Positions 18,935 to 27,333 of a stretch of 64,000 bases of DNA are shown here, one piece after another (positions within the stretch are counted from its first letter, which is position 1; each line of letters starts with the position of its first letter). The stretch is from CAXBGS01 sp963975425. Its GTDB lineage: Bacteria > Planctomycetota > Planctomycetia > Pirellulales > Pirellulaceae. The notes under the pieces are model-generated. The model made no database searches and was not told the origin of the DNA. It worked only from the letters and a program-made list of their open reading frames with translations. The stretch spans positions 496,001-560,000 of the forward strand of contig CAXBGS010000002.1 in the NCBI GenBank assembly GCA_963975425.1. The letters are read 5' to 3'. Position numbers and translations under genes: made by a program.

Positions 18935-19678
18935 TCAACCGTCGGCCTGATCAAAGAAGCCAAAATTCCACCACTTGCCGGCTCGCGTCTTGGAATAGCC
19001 TTTTCGAATTTTCGCTGACTCTTTCATCGATTCGCCGGTGTGCAGGTTGACCATTTCCATCGTCAGCACGTAGTCACGCTGACTGGACTTGTTACGGTCG
19101 GTCGTTCCGCTGGTGACCACGGCATACAGTAAGTAATCGACCGGCGATCCTTGCCGACCAAGGACGGCTGCGAATTGTTGTCGGTTTTGGGGCAGGTACA
19201 ACGAATCGGGACGCAAGCGAGTTTCAATCAAAGCGGCATCGACCATCCGCCGGCTGACCCCACGAAAAGTTTCCGCTGAATTGATTTGCGAATCGATTCG
19301 CTCGTACAGTTGATCTTTAAAGTCAAGCAGTTCCTCGGCGCTCTTGTTTTCAATTCCAATGAAACACACCGTCGCGGGCCCCGTTACCAGGGACGATCCA
19401 ATCGCGTGTGGTCCGCCGTCGGTATGTGCCAACGACGCGCCAAGTGAACCAGGGTGAGATTCGAATGCGACCGACTGCACCGGTGGTGGACAACGGCCGA
19501 GCAGTTTGGCGACGGCTTCATCGACCAAAGGATTCCACGTCGCAGCACCGGCCGCGTGGCTGCCGACCATGTCCTGGTCGTCGCTGGCCAAAAGGTGTCC
19601 GTACTGGTGACTGGCACATCCGGCGGACGCCGACATCACGGCACCGCACAGCAGCGTGCCCCACTTTCGCCTGGTCAT
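18935..19678 (-). CDS. lpoB: LpoB-like lipoprotein (penicillin-binding protein activator)
   Basis: Seen: MTRRKWGTLLCGAVMSASAGC, a short lipoprotein leader from ATG 19678, and a core VCFIGIENKSAEELLDFKDQLYERIDSQI followed by FRGVSRRMVDAAL, YLLYAVV and DYVLTMEMVNLHTGESMKES, which matches the LpoB/COG3417 fold. In E. coli LpoB activates the bifunctional synthase PBP1B. In-frame starts at 19771 and 19822 would put a polar 31-48 residue extension before the leader and are less likely. The Lpo + COG3014 arrangement is conserved in distant Gram-negatives, which strengthens both calls. Whether it has a PBP partner in this organism is not visible here. Confidence 0.78.
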   Translation of the reverse strand: MTRRKWGTLLCGAVMSASAGCASHQYGHLLASDDQDMVGSHAAGAATWNPLVDEAVAKLLGRCPPPVQSVAFESHPGSLGASLAHTDGGPHAIGSSLVTGPATVCFIGIENKSAEELLDFKDQLYERIDSQINSAETFRGVSRRMVDAALIETRLRPDSLYLPQNRQQFAAVLGRQGSPVDYLLYAVVTSGTTDRNKSSQRDYVLTMEMVNLHTGESMKESAKIRKGYSKTRAGKWWNFGFFDQADG

Positions 19679-20335
19679 CGGTCGGTTCACCGGAATCGTT
19701 GAACGACCGCTGGGATCGATCTGCACCGACGCACCTTCGTTCGGTTCGGACTCCGTCGCGATCTCTGTCATGAAGACTCGCTTTGTGACGGAAACTCGAT
19801 TCGAATCAGATTTACACATCAACGTTGGGTTCCACGAAAGTGATCGGTGGGGGGGCAGGCATCGGCAGGATCACCACCGATCGCTCATAACTTTTGACAG
19901 AAATTGACTCAGAAATCCCTTGGCCGGACTTGCTGCACAAAATCGGGTTAGCAAAATGTTCCATCGCTGAGCTAGTGCGGATGCCTGACCCGAGCAACCT
20001 CTTGCCGACGTGCGCAAACGCCCCTAGGCAACAAATCCATCGGAATCGACACCACCGGCACGTTGACAAAACCGCGTCGACCAAGAAACTTTCGGTTAGT
20101 TCTCAGGTCCGCCAATCCGCCGCAGTTGTCCAATTTGGTCCAAATCGCCAAGATGCGACCCCGAATCCGTCCGAAACTCGCGCATTCGAATTAATCTCGC
20201 TAAAGAAATTCCAACAATTCGATATCGCCCGTCGCGGCTAATCGTCGGATTTGCCATCATTCCACCTTCCTGCTCGTCGCACGGATTTGACGAATTGATC
20301 TCGTCACCCGTCCGCCCGCACTCTCTGAGACGTTT
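19679..20335. other. intergenic region, no gene seen
   Basis: This region lies between the LpoB-like gene and the acidic-protein gene (divergent). A G8 run occurs near 19850. An open frame on the plus strand (19894-20241) lacks any domain-like pattern. No terminator or tRNA is seen. Part of it may encode an N-terminal extension of the LpoB-like protein if an upstream start is used. Confidence 0.35.
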
Positions 20336-21007
20336 TTGCCCATGACCTTCATCGAATCTGGTTCCGCCTGCAGCGACGAGATGCCGCCGATGACAATCAG
20401 TACGTTCGCACCGCCGACGCCATCACCGGTGAACCCCATTTCGCCCAATCATCCGATTTCGCCCGCGAACCCAATGTCGCCTGCGAACCCCATGTCGCCT
20501 GCGAACCCGCCGTCGATCGGCGACGTCCTGTCTGAAGGTACAGCGCGGGGTATCCTCTCGGCCTCGATCGACGCAAGCCCTGCATCGCCAAGCACAAATC
20601 CTGTGCCGGGTTCGGGCATCAACATTCCGGATTCAAAGGACAGTACCGGCCACCGCGGGGCGAAACTGATCGACGATCTGGATGATGACGACGACGATGA
20701 CGACTTGGACGACGATGATGATGCCAGTGACGACGATGCCGGCGCCGATCCCGGTGAGCAACCCGACACAGGATTCGGCGATGACCTGGACGACGACGAC
20801 GAATTAGATGAGTTCGACGATATCGACGAAGATGATTTCGACGATGACTTTGATGACGATTTCGAAGAAGAACTCGAGGACGATTATGAAATCGAGATCG
20901 ACGACGAAATCAGCAACGAGTTCGGCCTGAACACTGCCGGCGAACCGGAAGAACCAGAAGACGACGGGCTGGACGACTTTGACGATTTTGAGAACGTGGC
21001 ACGCTAG
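20336..21007 (+). CDS. very acidic, Asp-rich protein of unknown function
   Basis: Residues about 35-60 are a Pro/Ser/Asn repeat (SPANPM-type hexapeptides), and residues about 115-223 are almost entirely Asp/Glu with scattered Phe/Leu (for example FDDIDEDDFDDDFDDDFEEE). No signal peptide or membrane helix is seen. It is in the same orientation as ileS, 109 bp upstream of it. Acidic tails like this are found in planctomycete proteins of unknown role; cation or ribosomal-protein binding is possible but unsupported. The start is uncertain because the N-terminal 30 residues are not distinctive. Confidence 0.6.
   Translation: MPMTFIESGSACSDEMPPMTISTFAPPTPSPVNPISPNHPISPANPMSPANPMSPANPPSIGDVLSEGTARGILSASIDASPASPSTNPVPGSGINIPDSKDSTGHRGAKLIDDLDDDDDDDDLDDDDDASDDDAGADPGEQPDTGFGDDLDDDDELDEFDDIDEDDFDDDFDDDFEEELEDDYEIEIDDEISNEFGLNTAGEPEEPEDDGLDDFDDFENVAR
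20438..20509 (+). repeat. four 18-bp coding repeats
   Basis: In-frame 18-bp units encode the hexapeptide S-P-A-N-P-M. Units start at 20438 (diverged), 20456, 20474 and 20492; the last two differ only in the final base. Copy number may vary between strains. Confidence 0.85.
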
Positions 21008-21116
21008 AGCATCGAGAAACATGATCGTAGCCGTACTCTCGATTTCTCGCTGAATCGGTACAATCGGCCGAACGAATCATTGTTTCTCCCACTGCCATCC
21101 TTGAAATTGACCGCTG

Positions 21117-24100
21117 ATGTCATCGCCGAAGTCCACCAGTCCCTTTCGTGCCCCCAGCGGTAGCCCTCGGTTTCCGCAGCTTGAGGAAGAAGTCCTCGCG
21201 TTCTGGGATGAACACGATATCTATCGCGAATCGCTGCGCCGCCGGGCTGATGGTCCGTCATTCGTCTTTTACGAAGGGCCGCCGACCGCGAACGGGATGC
21301 CGCACCCTGGCCACTGCTTAACTCGTTCAATCAAAGACGTTTTTCCTCGCTACAAAACGATGCGAGGCTATCGCTGTGAGCGCAAGGCCGGCTGGGACAC
21401 ACACGGTTTGCCCGTCGAAGTGGAAGTGGGCAAAGACCTGGGCATCCACAGCAAAGAAGAAATCGAGGCTTACGGTGTCGAGCCTTTCATCCAGAAATGT
21501 CAGCAGAGCGTCTTTCGCTACATGCAGCAGTGGCAAGAGCTCACTCGCCGGCTCGGTTTCTGGGTCGACCTGGACGAAGCCTACGTCACCTATCACCAAA
21601 GCTATGTCGAAAGCGTCTGGTGGAGCCTGAAAACCCTGTTCGATCGTGGCCTGCTTTACGAAGGTCACAAGATCGTGTGGTGGTGGGCACAAGGCGGAAC
21701 GGCGCTTTCCGCGGGCGAAGTCGGCCAAGGCTATCGCGAAGTCGCCGACCCAAGTGTCTATGTGCTGTTCCCGCTTTTGGATCACTCCGGTAACAAGCGG
21801 CGGTCATTGGTGGTCTGGACGACCACGCCATGGACATTGCCCAGCAACATGTTCGCCGCGGTACACCCTGATTTGGAATACTCGGTCGTCTTTGACGAGG
21901 AACACGATTGCGAACTTGTGATTGCATCGGCACTCGTCGAAACGATCGCAGGAAAACTGAAACGTGAACTCAAGCACGTCGAAACGATCTCGGGGCAATC
22001 GTTAATCGGCAGTCGATACGAACCGCCGTTCGATCAGTACAAGAAAAGTCTTGGTGATCCGACCGGTGAACTGATCGACGGTGGAACCGAACACCAATAC
22101 TGGCGAGTGGTCGCGGCCGATTTTGTGACGACGGAATCGGGCAGCGGAATCGTGCACCAGGCACCCGCCTTTGGCGAAGTGGATCACGAGGTTCTTGTCA
22201 CCGAAAAAGCTCGTTTCGTCGAGGGACAACGGCCTGATCTCTTGTGCGCGGTTGGCCCGGACGGCAAATTCACCAGCGAATTCGAACCGATGGCCGGCGT
22301 GTGGGTTAAAGACGCAGACAAACCCCTGACGCGGACGCTGCGTGACGCGGGGCAACTGTTGTTGCAAGAACAGTACCTGCACGAATACCCGTTCTGCTGG
22401 CGCGCCAGCGAAGATCCGTTGATCCAATACCCGCGGCGCAGTTGGTTCATCCGGACCACAAAGTTCCGCGACTTGATGCTAAAGAACAATTCGAAAATCA
22501 CTTGGCAACCCGAACACATTCGTGACGGACGATTCGGCAATTTCTTGGAATCGAACGTCGATTGGGCGCTGTCGCGCGAACGGTACTGGGGAACCCCTTT
22601 GCCGATCTGGGTCTGTCAGGAAACCGGCAAGATGCAAGCGGTCTGCAGTTATGACGAACTGCTTGCCAAGCCCGGTGTTACCGGTACCGAAGTATGGGAT
22701 CAGGCCAAGGCCGCCAATCCCGAACTGGCCGACGACTTGCGAGTGCATAAACCGTACATCGACGCGGTCACGTATCAGTCGCCGTTTGCAGAGGGTGCGG
22801 TCATGCGGCGCGTCCCCGATGTGATCGACTGTTGGTACGACAGCGGTGCGATGCCGTTCGCCCAGTGGGGTTGGCCTCACACCGGCGACGATCGCTTTCA
22901 AGATCAATTCCCCGCCGACTTTATCAGCGAAGCGCTCGACCAAACTCGCGGCTGGTTCTATAGCCAACTCGCGATCAGCACGATGTTGTTTGGCGAAGGT
23001 TCCTCGATCACGGATTCGGAGGAAGTGGCAACCGAAACCGCGTTTTCCGACGCGGAATATCCGCATCCCTATCGCAACTGCATCGTGTTGGGATTGATGC
23101 TCGGCGAAGACGGCAACAAGATGAGCAAGAGTTTGCGGAATTACCGCGAACCGAATGAAATCTTTACCAAATACGGTGCCGACGCGCTGCGCTGGTTCTT
23201 CTTTGCCGGTCAACCGCCTTGGACCGCAATCCGATACCGCGAGCAGTCGATCAAGGAATCGATCCCCGAATTTCTGTTGCGAACATGGAACGTGTTCAGT
23301 TTCTTTACGATCTATGCCGAGATCGACGGATTTGATCCGTCAATCGCCCAGATCGATGAACAGGTTTCGCCAGAAAGTTTGGCGACCGCGCCGACTTACC
23401 GCGATGCCGCTCAGCGCAGCGAGATCGATCGCTGGATCCTTTCGGAATTGAATCAAACGATTGCAACCGTCACCGAGCGGATGGACGTGCTGGACAACTA
23501 CAACGCATGCCAAGCAATCACTTCCCTGGTCGACGGTCTTAGCAACTGGTATGTCCGCCGCAGCCGCGATCGTTTCTGGGCGGGCGACGTCGACTCGCAA
23601 GACAAACACGATGCGTACTGGACCCTGTACGAAACGTTGATCGAACTTTCGAAACTGATCGCTCCGTTCGTGCCGTTCTTGGCCGAAACTCTGTGGCGTC
23701 AACTCACCGCGCCGTTAGCCGACCGTTGTCTTGCCAGCGTGCACCTGTGCGACTACCCCGCCGCCAACCCGCAGCGTATCGATCCATCACTTTCCCAGTC
23801 GATGAAACTGTTACGCGAAATCGCGTCGCTGGGACGCGCCGCCCGTGCCGAAGCCAAGCTAAAAGTCCGATTGCCGCTTTCCAAAGTGGAAGTCGTTTTG
23901 GCGGAAGATTCTCAAATCGCTTGGCTGCAAACGCACGACGAATTGGTTCGCGAAGAACTGAACGTCAAATCGGTCGAGTACACCACCGACGGCGATCAGT
24001 ACGTCCAGTATACGGTCGTGCCAAACTTCAAGCGTCTCGGGCCCAAGGTCGGCAAGCAAATCCCTGAAGTCAAAAAGGCCTTGGCTCAGGCCGACGGAAA

Positions 24101-24533
24101 TGCGGTGCTGGTCGAGATGCAAAAAAATGGCCATGTCACACTCGATCTACCCGGCGGACCGGTTCAACTGGACGACGAGGATATCGAAGTCCGGCTGCAA
24201 GCACGCGAGGGCTGGGCTGCGGCCCAGGGCAGCGGCTGCGTGGTGGTGCTAAACACCGAAGTCACCGACGAGCTGCGCCGCGAGGGGATCGCGAAGGATT
24301 TGATTCGTACGGTGCAAAACCAACGCAAGTCGATTGACTGCCAGTACACCGACCGAATCGATGTCGCGATCGTTTCCGATCAATCCGATGTGGCGACCGC
24401 GATCGAAGAACACAAATCACTGATCGTCGGCGAAACATTGGCCGCTTCATTGAAGTCCGAAGCGATCGATGGCGCCGAAGCGGTCGATACGGATTTTGGT
24501 CAAGTCTATGTCCGCATCGTCGCGGGAACATAA
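21117..24533 (+). CDS. ileS: isoleucine--tRNA ligase
   Basis: Charges tRNA-Ile with isoleucine in the cytoplasm. The ATP-site motifs are present: PHPGH (His63-His66, the HIGH box) in GPPTANGMPHPGHCL, and GNKMSKSLRNYREP with KMSKS at 668-672. The CP1 editing insert lies between them (about 190-400). At 1138 residues and with the LRNYxEP context, it resembles the longer eukaryote-like IleS2 group rather than E. coli IleS1; IleS2 enzymes are often mupirocin-tolerant. That subgroup call is inference. There is no C-terminal zinc-finger Cys set. ATG 21117 has a short leader; purN follows after 5 nt, so the pair is an operon. Confidence 0.97.
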   Translation: MSSPKSTSPFRAPSGSPRFPQLEEEVLAFWDEHDIYRESLRRRADGPSFVFYEGPPTANGMPHPGHCLTRSIKDVFPRYKTMRGYRCERKAGWDTHGLPVEVEVGKDLGIHSKEEIEAYGVEPFIQKCQQSVFRYMQQWQELTRRLGFWVDLDEAYVTYHQSYVESVWWSLKTLFDRGLLYEGHKIVWWWAQGGTALSAGEVGQGYREVADPSVYVLFPLLDHSGNKRRSLVVWTTTPWTLPSNMFAAVHPDLEYSVVFDEEHDCELVIASALVETIAGKLKRELKHVETISGQSLIGSRYEPPFDQYKKSLGDPTGELIDGGTEHQYWRVVAADFVTTESGSGIVHQAPAFGEVDHEVLVTEKARFVEGQRPDLLCAVGPDGKFTSEFEPMAGVWVKDADKPLTRTLRDAGQLLLQEQYLHEYPFCWRASEDPLIQYPRRSWFIRTTKFRDLMLKNNSKITWQPEHIRDGRFGNFLESNVDWALSRERYWGTPLPIWVCQETGKMQAVCSYDELLAKPGVTGTEVWDQAKAANPELADDLRVHKPYIDAVTYQSPFAEGAVMRRVPDVIDCWYDSGAMPFAQWGWPHTGDDRFQDQFPADFISEALDQTRGWFYSQLAISTMLFGEGSSITDSEEVATETAFSDAEYPHPYRNCIVLGLMLGEDGNKMSKSLRNYREPNEIFTKYGADALRWFFFAGQPPWTAIRYREQSIKESIPEFLLRTWNVFSFFTIYAEIDGFDPSIAQIDEQVSPESLATAPTYRDAAQRSEIDRWILSELNQTIATVTERMDVLDNYNACQAITSLVDGLSNWYVRRSRDRFWAGDVDSQDKHDAYWTLYETLIELSKLIAPFVPFLAETLWRQLTAPLADRCLASVHLCDYPAANPQRIDPSLSQSMKLLREIASLGRAARAEAKLKVRLPLSKVEVVLAEDSQIAWLQTHDELVREELNVKSVEYTTDGDQYVQYTVVPNFKRLGPKVGKQIPEVKKALAQADGNAVLVEMQKNGHVTLDLPGGPVQLDDEDIEVRLQAREGWAAAQGSGCVVVLNTEVTDELRREGIAKDLIRTVQNQRKSIDCQYTDRIDVAIVSDQSDVATAIEEHKSLIVGETLAASLKSEAIDGAEAVDTDFGQVYVRIVAGT

Positions 24534-24538
24534 ACGAT

Positions 24539-25141
24539 ATGAAACGATTGCCAATCGCAGTCTTTCTCAGTGGCGGCGGACGCACGCTTGAGAATCTGAT
24601 CAAGCATCAGACGCATCACGATCTGCCGATCGAAATCAAACTGGTCATCAGCAGCAGCGCGGAAGTTCGCGGCGTACAAATCGCTCGCGATGCCGGCATT
24701 GCGACAGAAGTCATCCGCAAACAGGACTTTGCGGATGCACAGGGCTATAGCGCCGCCATGTTTGATCCCGTACGCAACAGCGGTGCGGAATACGTCGTCA
24801 TGGCCGGCTTTTTGAAACACGTTTTGATTCCCGATGACTTTGATCATCGCGTCATCAACATTCATCCGTCTTTGCTGCCTGCATTTGGCGGCGCCGGGAT
24901 GTACGGTCAACGGGTTCACGCGGCAGCGATCGATCGAGGCGTGACGATCAGCGGATGCACGGTTCACTTCGTCGACAACCAATACGATCATGGGCCGATC
25001 ATTCTGCAGCGAAGCTGTGAAGTGCAACCCCAAGACACTCCGGATACGTTGGCCGCAAGAGTCTTTGATCTTGAATGCGAAGCATTGCCGGCGGCGATCC
25101 GCATGATCGCCGCCAAACAAGACTCGGAAACATTGAACTAA
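24539..25141 (+). CDS. purN: phosphoribosylglycinamide formyltransferase
   Basis: Third step of purine synthesis: transfers formyl from 10-formyl-tetrahydrofolate to GAR. Seen: PIAVFLSGGGRTLENLI (phosphate-binding N-terminal loop), the catalytic block INIHPSLLPAFGGAGMYG with Asn and His, and VHFVDNQYDHGPIILQ with the catalytic Asp. Length of 200 is normal. It starts 5 nt after ileS, so it depends on the same transcript. In E. coli purN pairs with purM; that partner is not here. Confidence 0.95.
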   Translation: MKRLPIAVFLSGGGRTLENLIKHQTHHDLPIEIKLVISSSAEVRGVQIARDAGIATEVIRKQDFADAQGYSAAMFDPVRNSGAEYVVMAGFLKHVLIPDDFDHRVINIHPSLLPAFGGAGMYGQRVHAAAIDRGVTISGCTVHFVDNQYDHGPIILQRSCEVQPQDTPDTLAARVFDLECEALPAAIRMIAAKQDSETLN

Positions 25142-25188
25142 CGCGCCGCTTTCACACAGCATTGGTCCGTCAATGATTCACTTGAAGA

Positions 25189-26313
25189 CTAAGCCGCGAA
25201 CGACTCAAACTTTTCCATCAACGGTCCGACTTTGGGCTCCAAGATGCCTTGGACGCCGGGGATCGCATAAGCCGACTCGAGTGCGGATTTAATCTTCTCC
25301 AGCAGCGGCGAAATCACACCGCCCAAACCGGTCTTGGCGGTCGCGGGCAGCGCGTCCAGATTGAGTTTGTCCCAACTCGATGCGGCCTCACTGATTTCGG
25401 GCAACGCGGCTTTCGCGGATTCAACGTCACTGATACCGCTGATCGACTTGGTCAACCCGCCGAACATCGACGTGACTTCGGTTTTCATCGATCCCATGTC
25501 AAGCATCGCGCTGTTAATTCCTGCACCGTCGAGCGCCGTGCCTGCCTGTTCGGTCACGTTTTCAGCACTTTCGCGGACCGCGGATGCGCCAGCGCTCAGG
25601 TCCTGGCCATTGCCACTAAGAAAGCTCCATGCCGCAATTCCCAGAGCCGCCAAGATACCGACCGGCAACAACAGTTTCATCAAACCGCCGCCGGCGTTTT
25701 CGACTTGTCCGGCGGCCGCGTGCGCCGCATCGCCGGCCGTTGCCGCTACGCCCGAAAACGCCTCGGCGCCTTGGCCCAGCATATCACCGATGCCGAGTTG
25801 GCCTGAAAGTTCTTGCGGCATCGCGTCAGCGATATGGTTCTTTTGAGACATCAACAATTCGGTCAATCCACCGGCACTGAAACCAGATGCCGGGCTTTGT
25901 TTGCTGATCATGCTCATGACGATCGGAGCCAGCATGCCCATCAACGAACTCGATGACTTGCCACCGATTCCGGACATGCGTCCAATGGTTTCGATGATGC
26001 CGCCTTGGTTGGATCCGAACAGCATGGTGATCAGTCGAATTCCTTTTTCGATCAACGACTGGTGGTCACCGCCACTCAGCATGCCGCCCAGATTGTCGGC
26101 GATTCCACCGTCAAAGTCTTTCAATGAACCAAGGACATCTTCGGTTCCTTGAGGCGTCGTCGATTTCTTAAGCAGTCCGCCCAGAATTGTCGGGATCGCT
26201 GCACCAACGGCGGATTCCGTCTTTTGACGATCGGCCCCGATTAGCCCGCCCAACTGATCCATGACTTGCCCAGTGACAGCTTGCTTTGCGAGATCAACAA
26301 GATTAATTGACAT
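25189..26313 (-). CDS. DUF937 domain protein with one membrane helix
   Basis: Residues 1-150 match DUF937 (MSINLVDLAKQAVTGQVMDQLG, GAAIPTILGGLLKK, GIRLITMLFG), a helical bacterial domain of unknown role also called YidB-like. A single transmembrane helix follows near 215-235 (LLLPVGILAALGIAAWSFL), and the C-terminal 130 residues form amphipathic helices, possibly outside the cytoplasm. A GGAG ribosome-binding sequence lies 11 nt before ATG. It is convergent with purN and has its own promoter region. Confidence 0.85.
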   Translation of the reverse strand: MSINLVDLAKQAVTGQVMDQLGGLIGADRQKTESAVGAAIPTILGGLLKKSTTPQGTEDVLGSLKDFDGGIADNLGGMLSGGDHQSLIEKGIRLITMLFGSNQGGIIETIGRMSGIGGKSSSSLMGMLAPIVMSMISKQSPASGFSAGGLTELLMSQKNHIADAMPQELSGQLGIGDMLGQGAEAFSGVAATAGDAAHAAAGQVENAGGGLMKLLLPVGILAALGIAAWSFLSGNGQDLSAGASAVRESAENVTEQAGTALDGAGINSAMLDMGSMKTEVTSMFGGLTKSISGISDVESAKAALPEISEAASSWDKLNLDALPATAKTGLGGVISPLLEKIKSALESAYAIPGVQGILEPKVGPLMEKFESFAA

Positions 26314-26453
26314 GTTTTCTTTTGCTCCATTAAAGATAAATACGCTGTCGTTCGTCTGGCCAATGGCAAGGACGAAGCAGAAAAGCAGCGAGTGGCTCTA
26401 GAAAACATCGCGTGAAACCGAGGTGAAAACCGTATCCGAATGATGCGCATCGA

Positions 26454-26969
26454 TTATTTAGCTGCCATTCTCTGATAGATCGTCTCAATCGCTTTGGCCT
26501 CGGTCCCGTCGGGCGACACGTTATAAGCAGTGATCCTCAGGCGATCAGGATCGATCAAATCAAACGTTGTCCGCCAACCCCAAGACGGTGCGTCACCGCC
26601 GACCGCGTACTCGCCGAACACTTCGAAGCCCTCACCAGACTTTTCTTGTGTTGAGTTTTCCGGCGCTAAGTTTTCCTGGGCTGAGTATTCCTTTCCTGTG
26701 GAAAACATGATGGATGAAGACTGATGAAAATCGTCGATCCACGAGATTTCATAGGTTCTCGAGACCGGGTTGAACGCGATCGTTTCTTCGCCGCTGCGGA
26801 GACGCCCATTGATCGTCGATCGATAGCAGTGACGAATAAACGTCCCACCGAGGATAGCGATGATGTCTCCTGAAATGGGCGACTCATCGGCCAACTGATC
26901 CGGTTCGAACCATGTCCTGCAGGTGCCCTGCCAGTGTCCGCAAAGTCTTTGAAGCATTTCCTGAGACAT
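26454..26969 (-). CDS. DUF1579-like lipocalin-fold protein
   Basis: A 171-residue protein; from MSQEMLQRLCGHWQGTCRTWFEP onward it follows the DUF1579 pattern (G-x-W-x-G near the start, GGTFIRHCYRSTI, ETIAFNPVSRTYEISWIDDFHQS, TAYNVSPDG). This fold is a small lipid-binding-type barrel of unknown function. A run of short near-repeats (NLAPENSTQEKS-like) near residues 95-110 is an insertion. Start at ATG 26969 is chosen because upstream residues are Cys/Arg-rich and unlike the domain. It is divergent from the TolC-like gene. Confidence 0.68.
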   Translation of the reverse strand: MSQEMLQRLCGHWQGTCRTWFEPDQLADESPISGDIIAILGGTFIRHCYRSTINGRLRSGEETIAFNPVSRTYEISWIDDFHQSSSIMFSTGKEYSAQENLAPENSTQEKSGEGFEVFGEYAVGGDAPSWGWRTTFDLIDPDRLRITAYNVSPDGTEAKAIETIYQRMAAK

Positions 26970-27333
26970 GGTTTGCTCACTGCCGACGTGTGTGAAACAT
27001 GAATCTCGCGGCATCACGGAAGATCCGAACGAACACGCGGTACTGTGTGACATCCAGAACTGCGGCTTCCTGGAATTCAGCATCCTGTAACGATGCATCC
27101 AACGTTCGCAACGGACGACGCGGATTAACTAATCGTCAAAGTTTACCGCGACCTTGACGGCTGTAACGAATCCACGGAAAGAGGTGCGATGTTTCGAGGT
27201 GCGGTTGGTCCAGGTGAGTCTAGTTGCACCGATGCAGTGTCCGATACGGATCAAGCCGTTTCTCTCTGATGACGTGAACGATCGGATTGTCCGATTGTAT
27301 CAGAGACGAAAACAAGCCAGGACAAATTTGATC
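26970..27333. other. divergent intergenic region, no gene seen
   Basis: The region contains the promoters for the DUF1579-like gene (left) and the TolC-like gene (right). The reading frame of the TolC-like gene is open upstream to 27154, but ATG 27334 better fits a secreted protein. No clear promoter or dyad is seen. Confidence 0.35.

Noticed and set aside
20449..20769. Ser-rich minus-strand frame opposite the acidic protein
   Set aside because: Antisense of Asp codons gives Ser/Val runs; a shadow.
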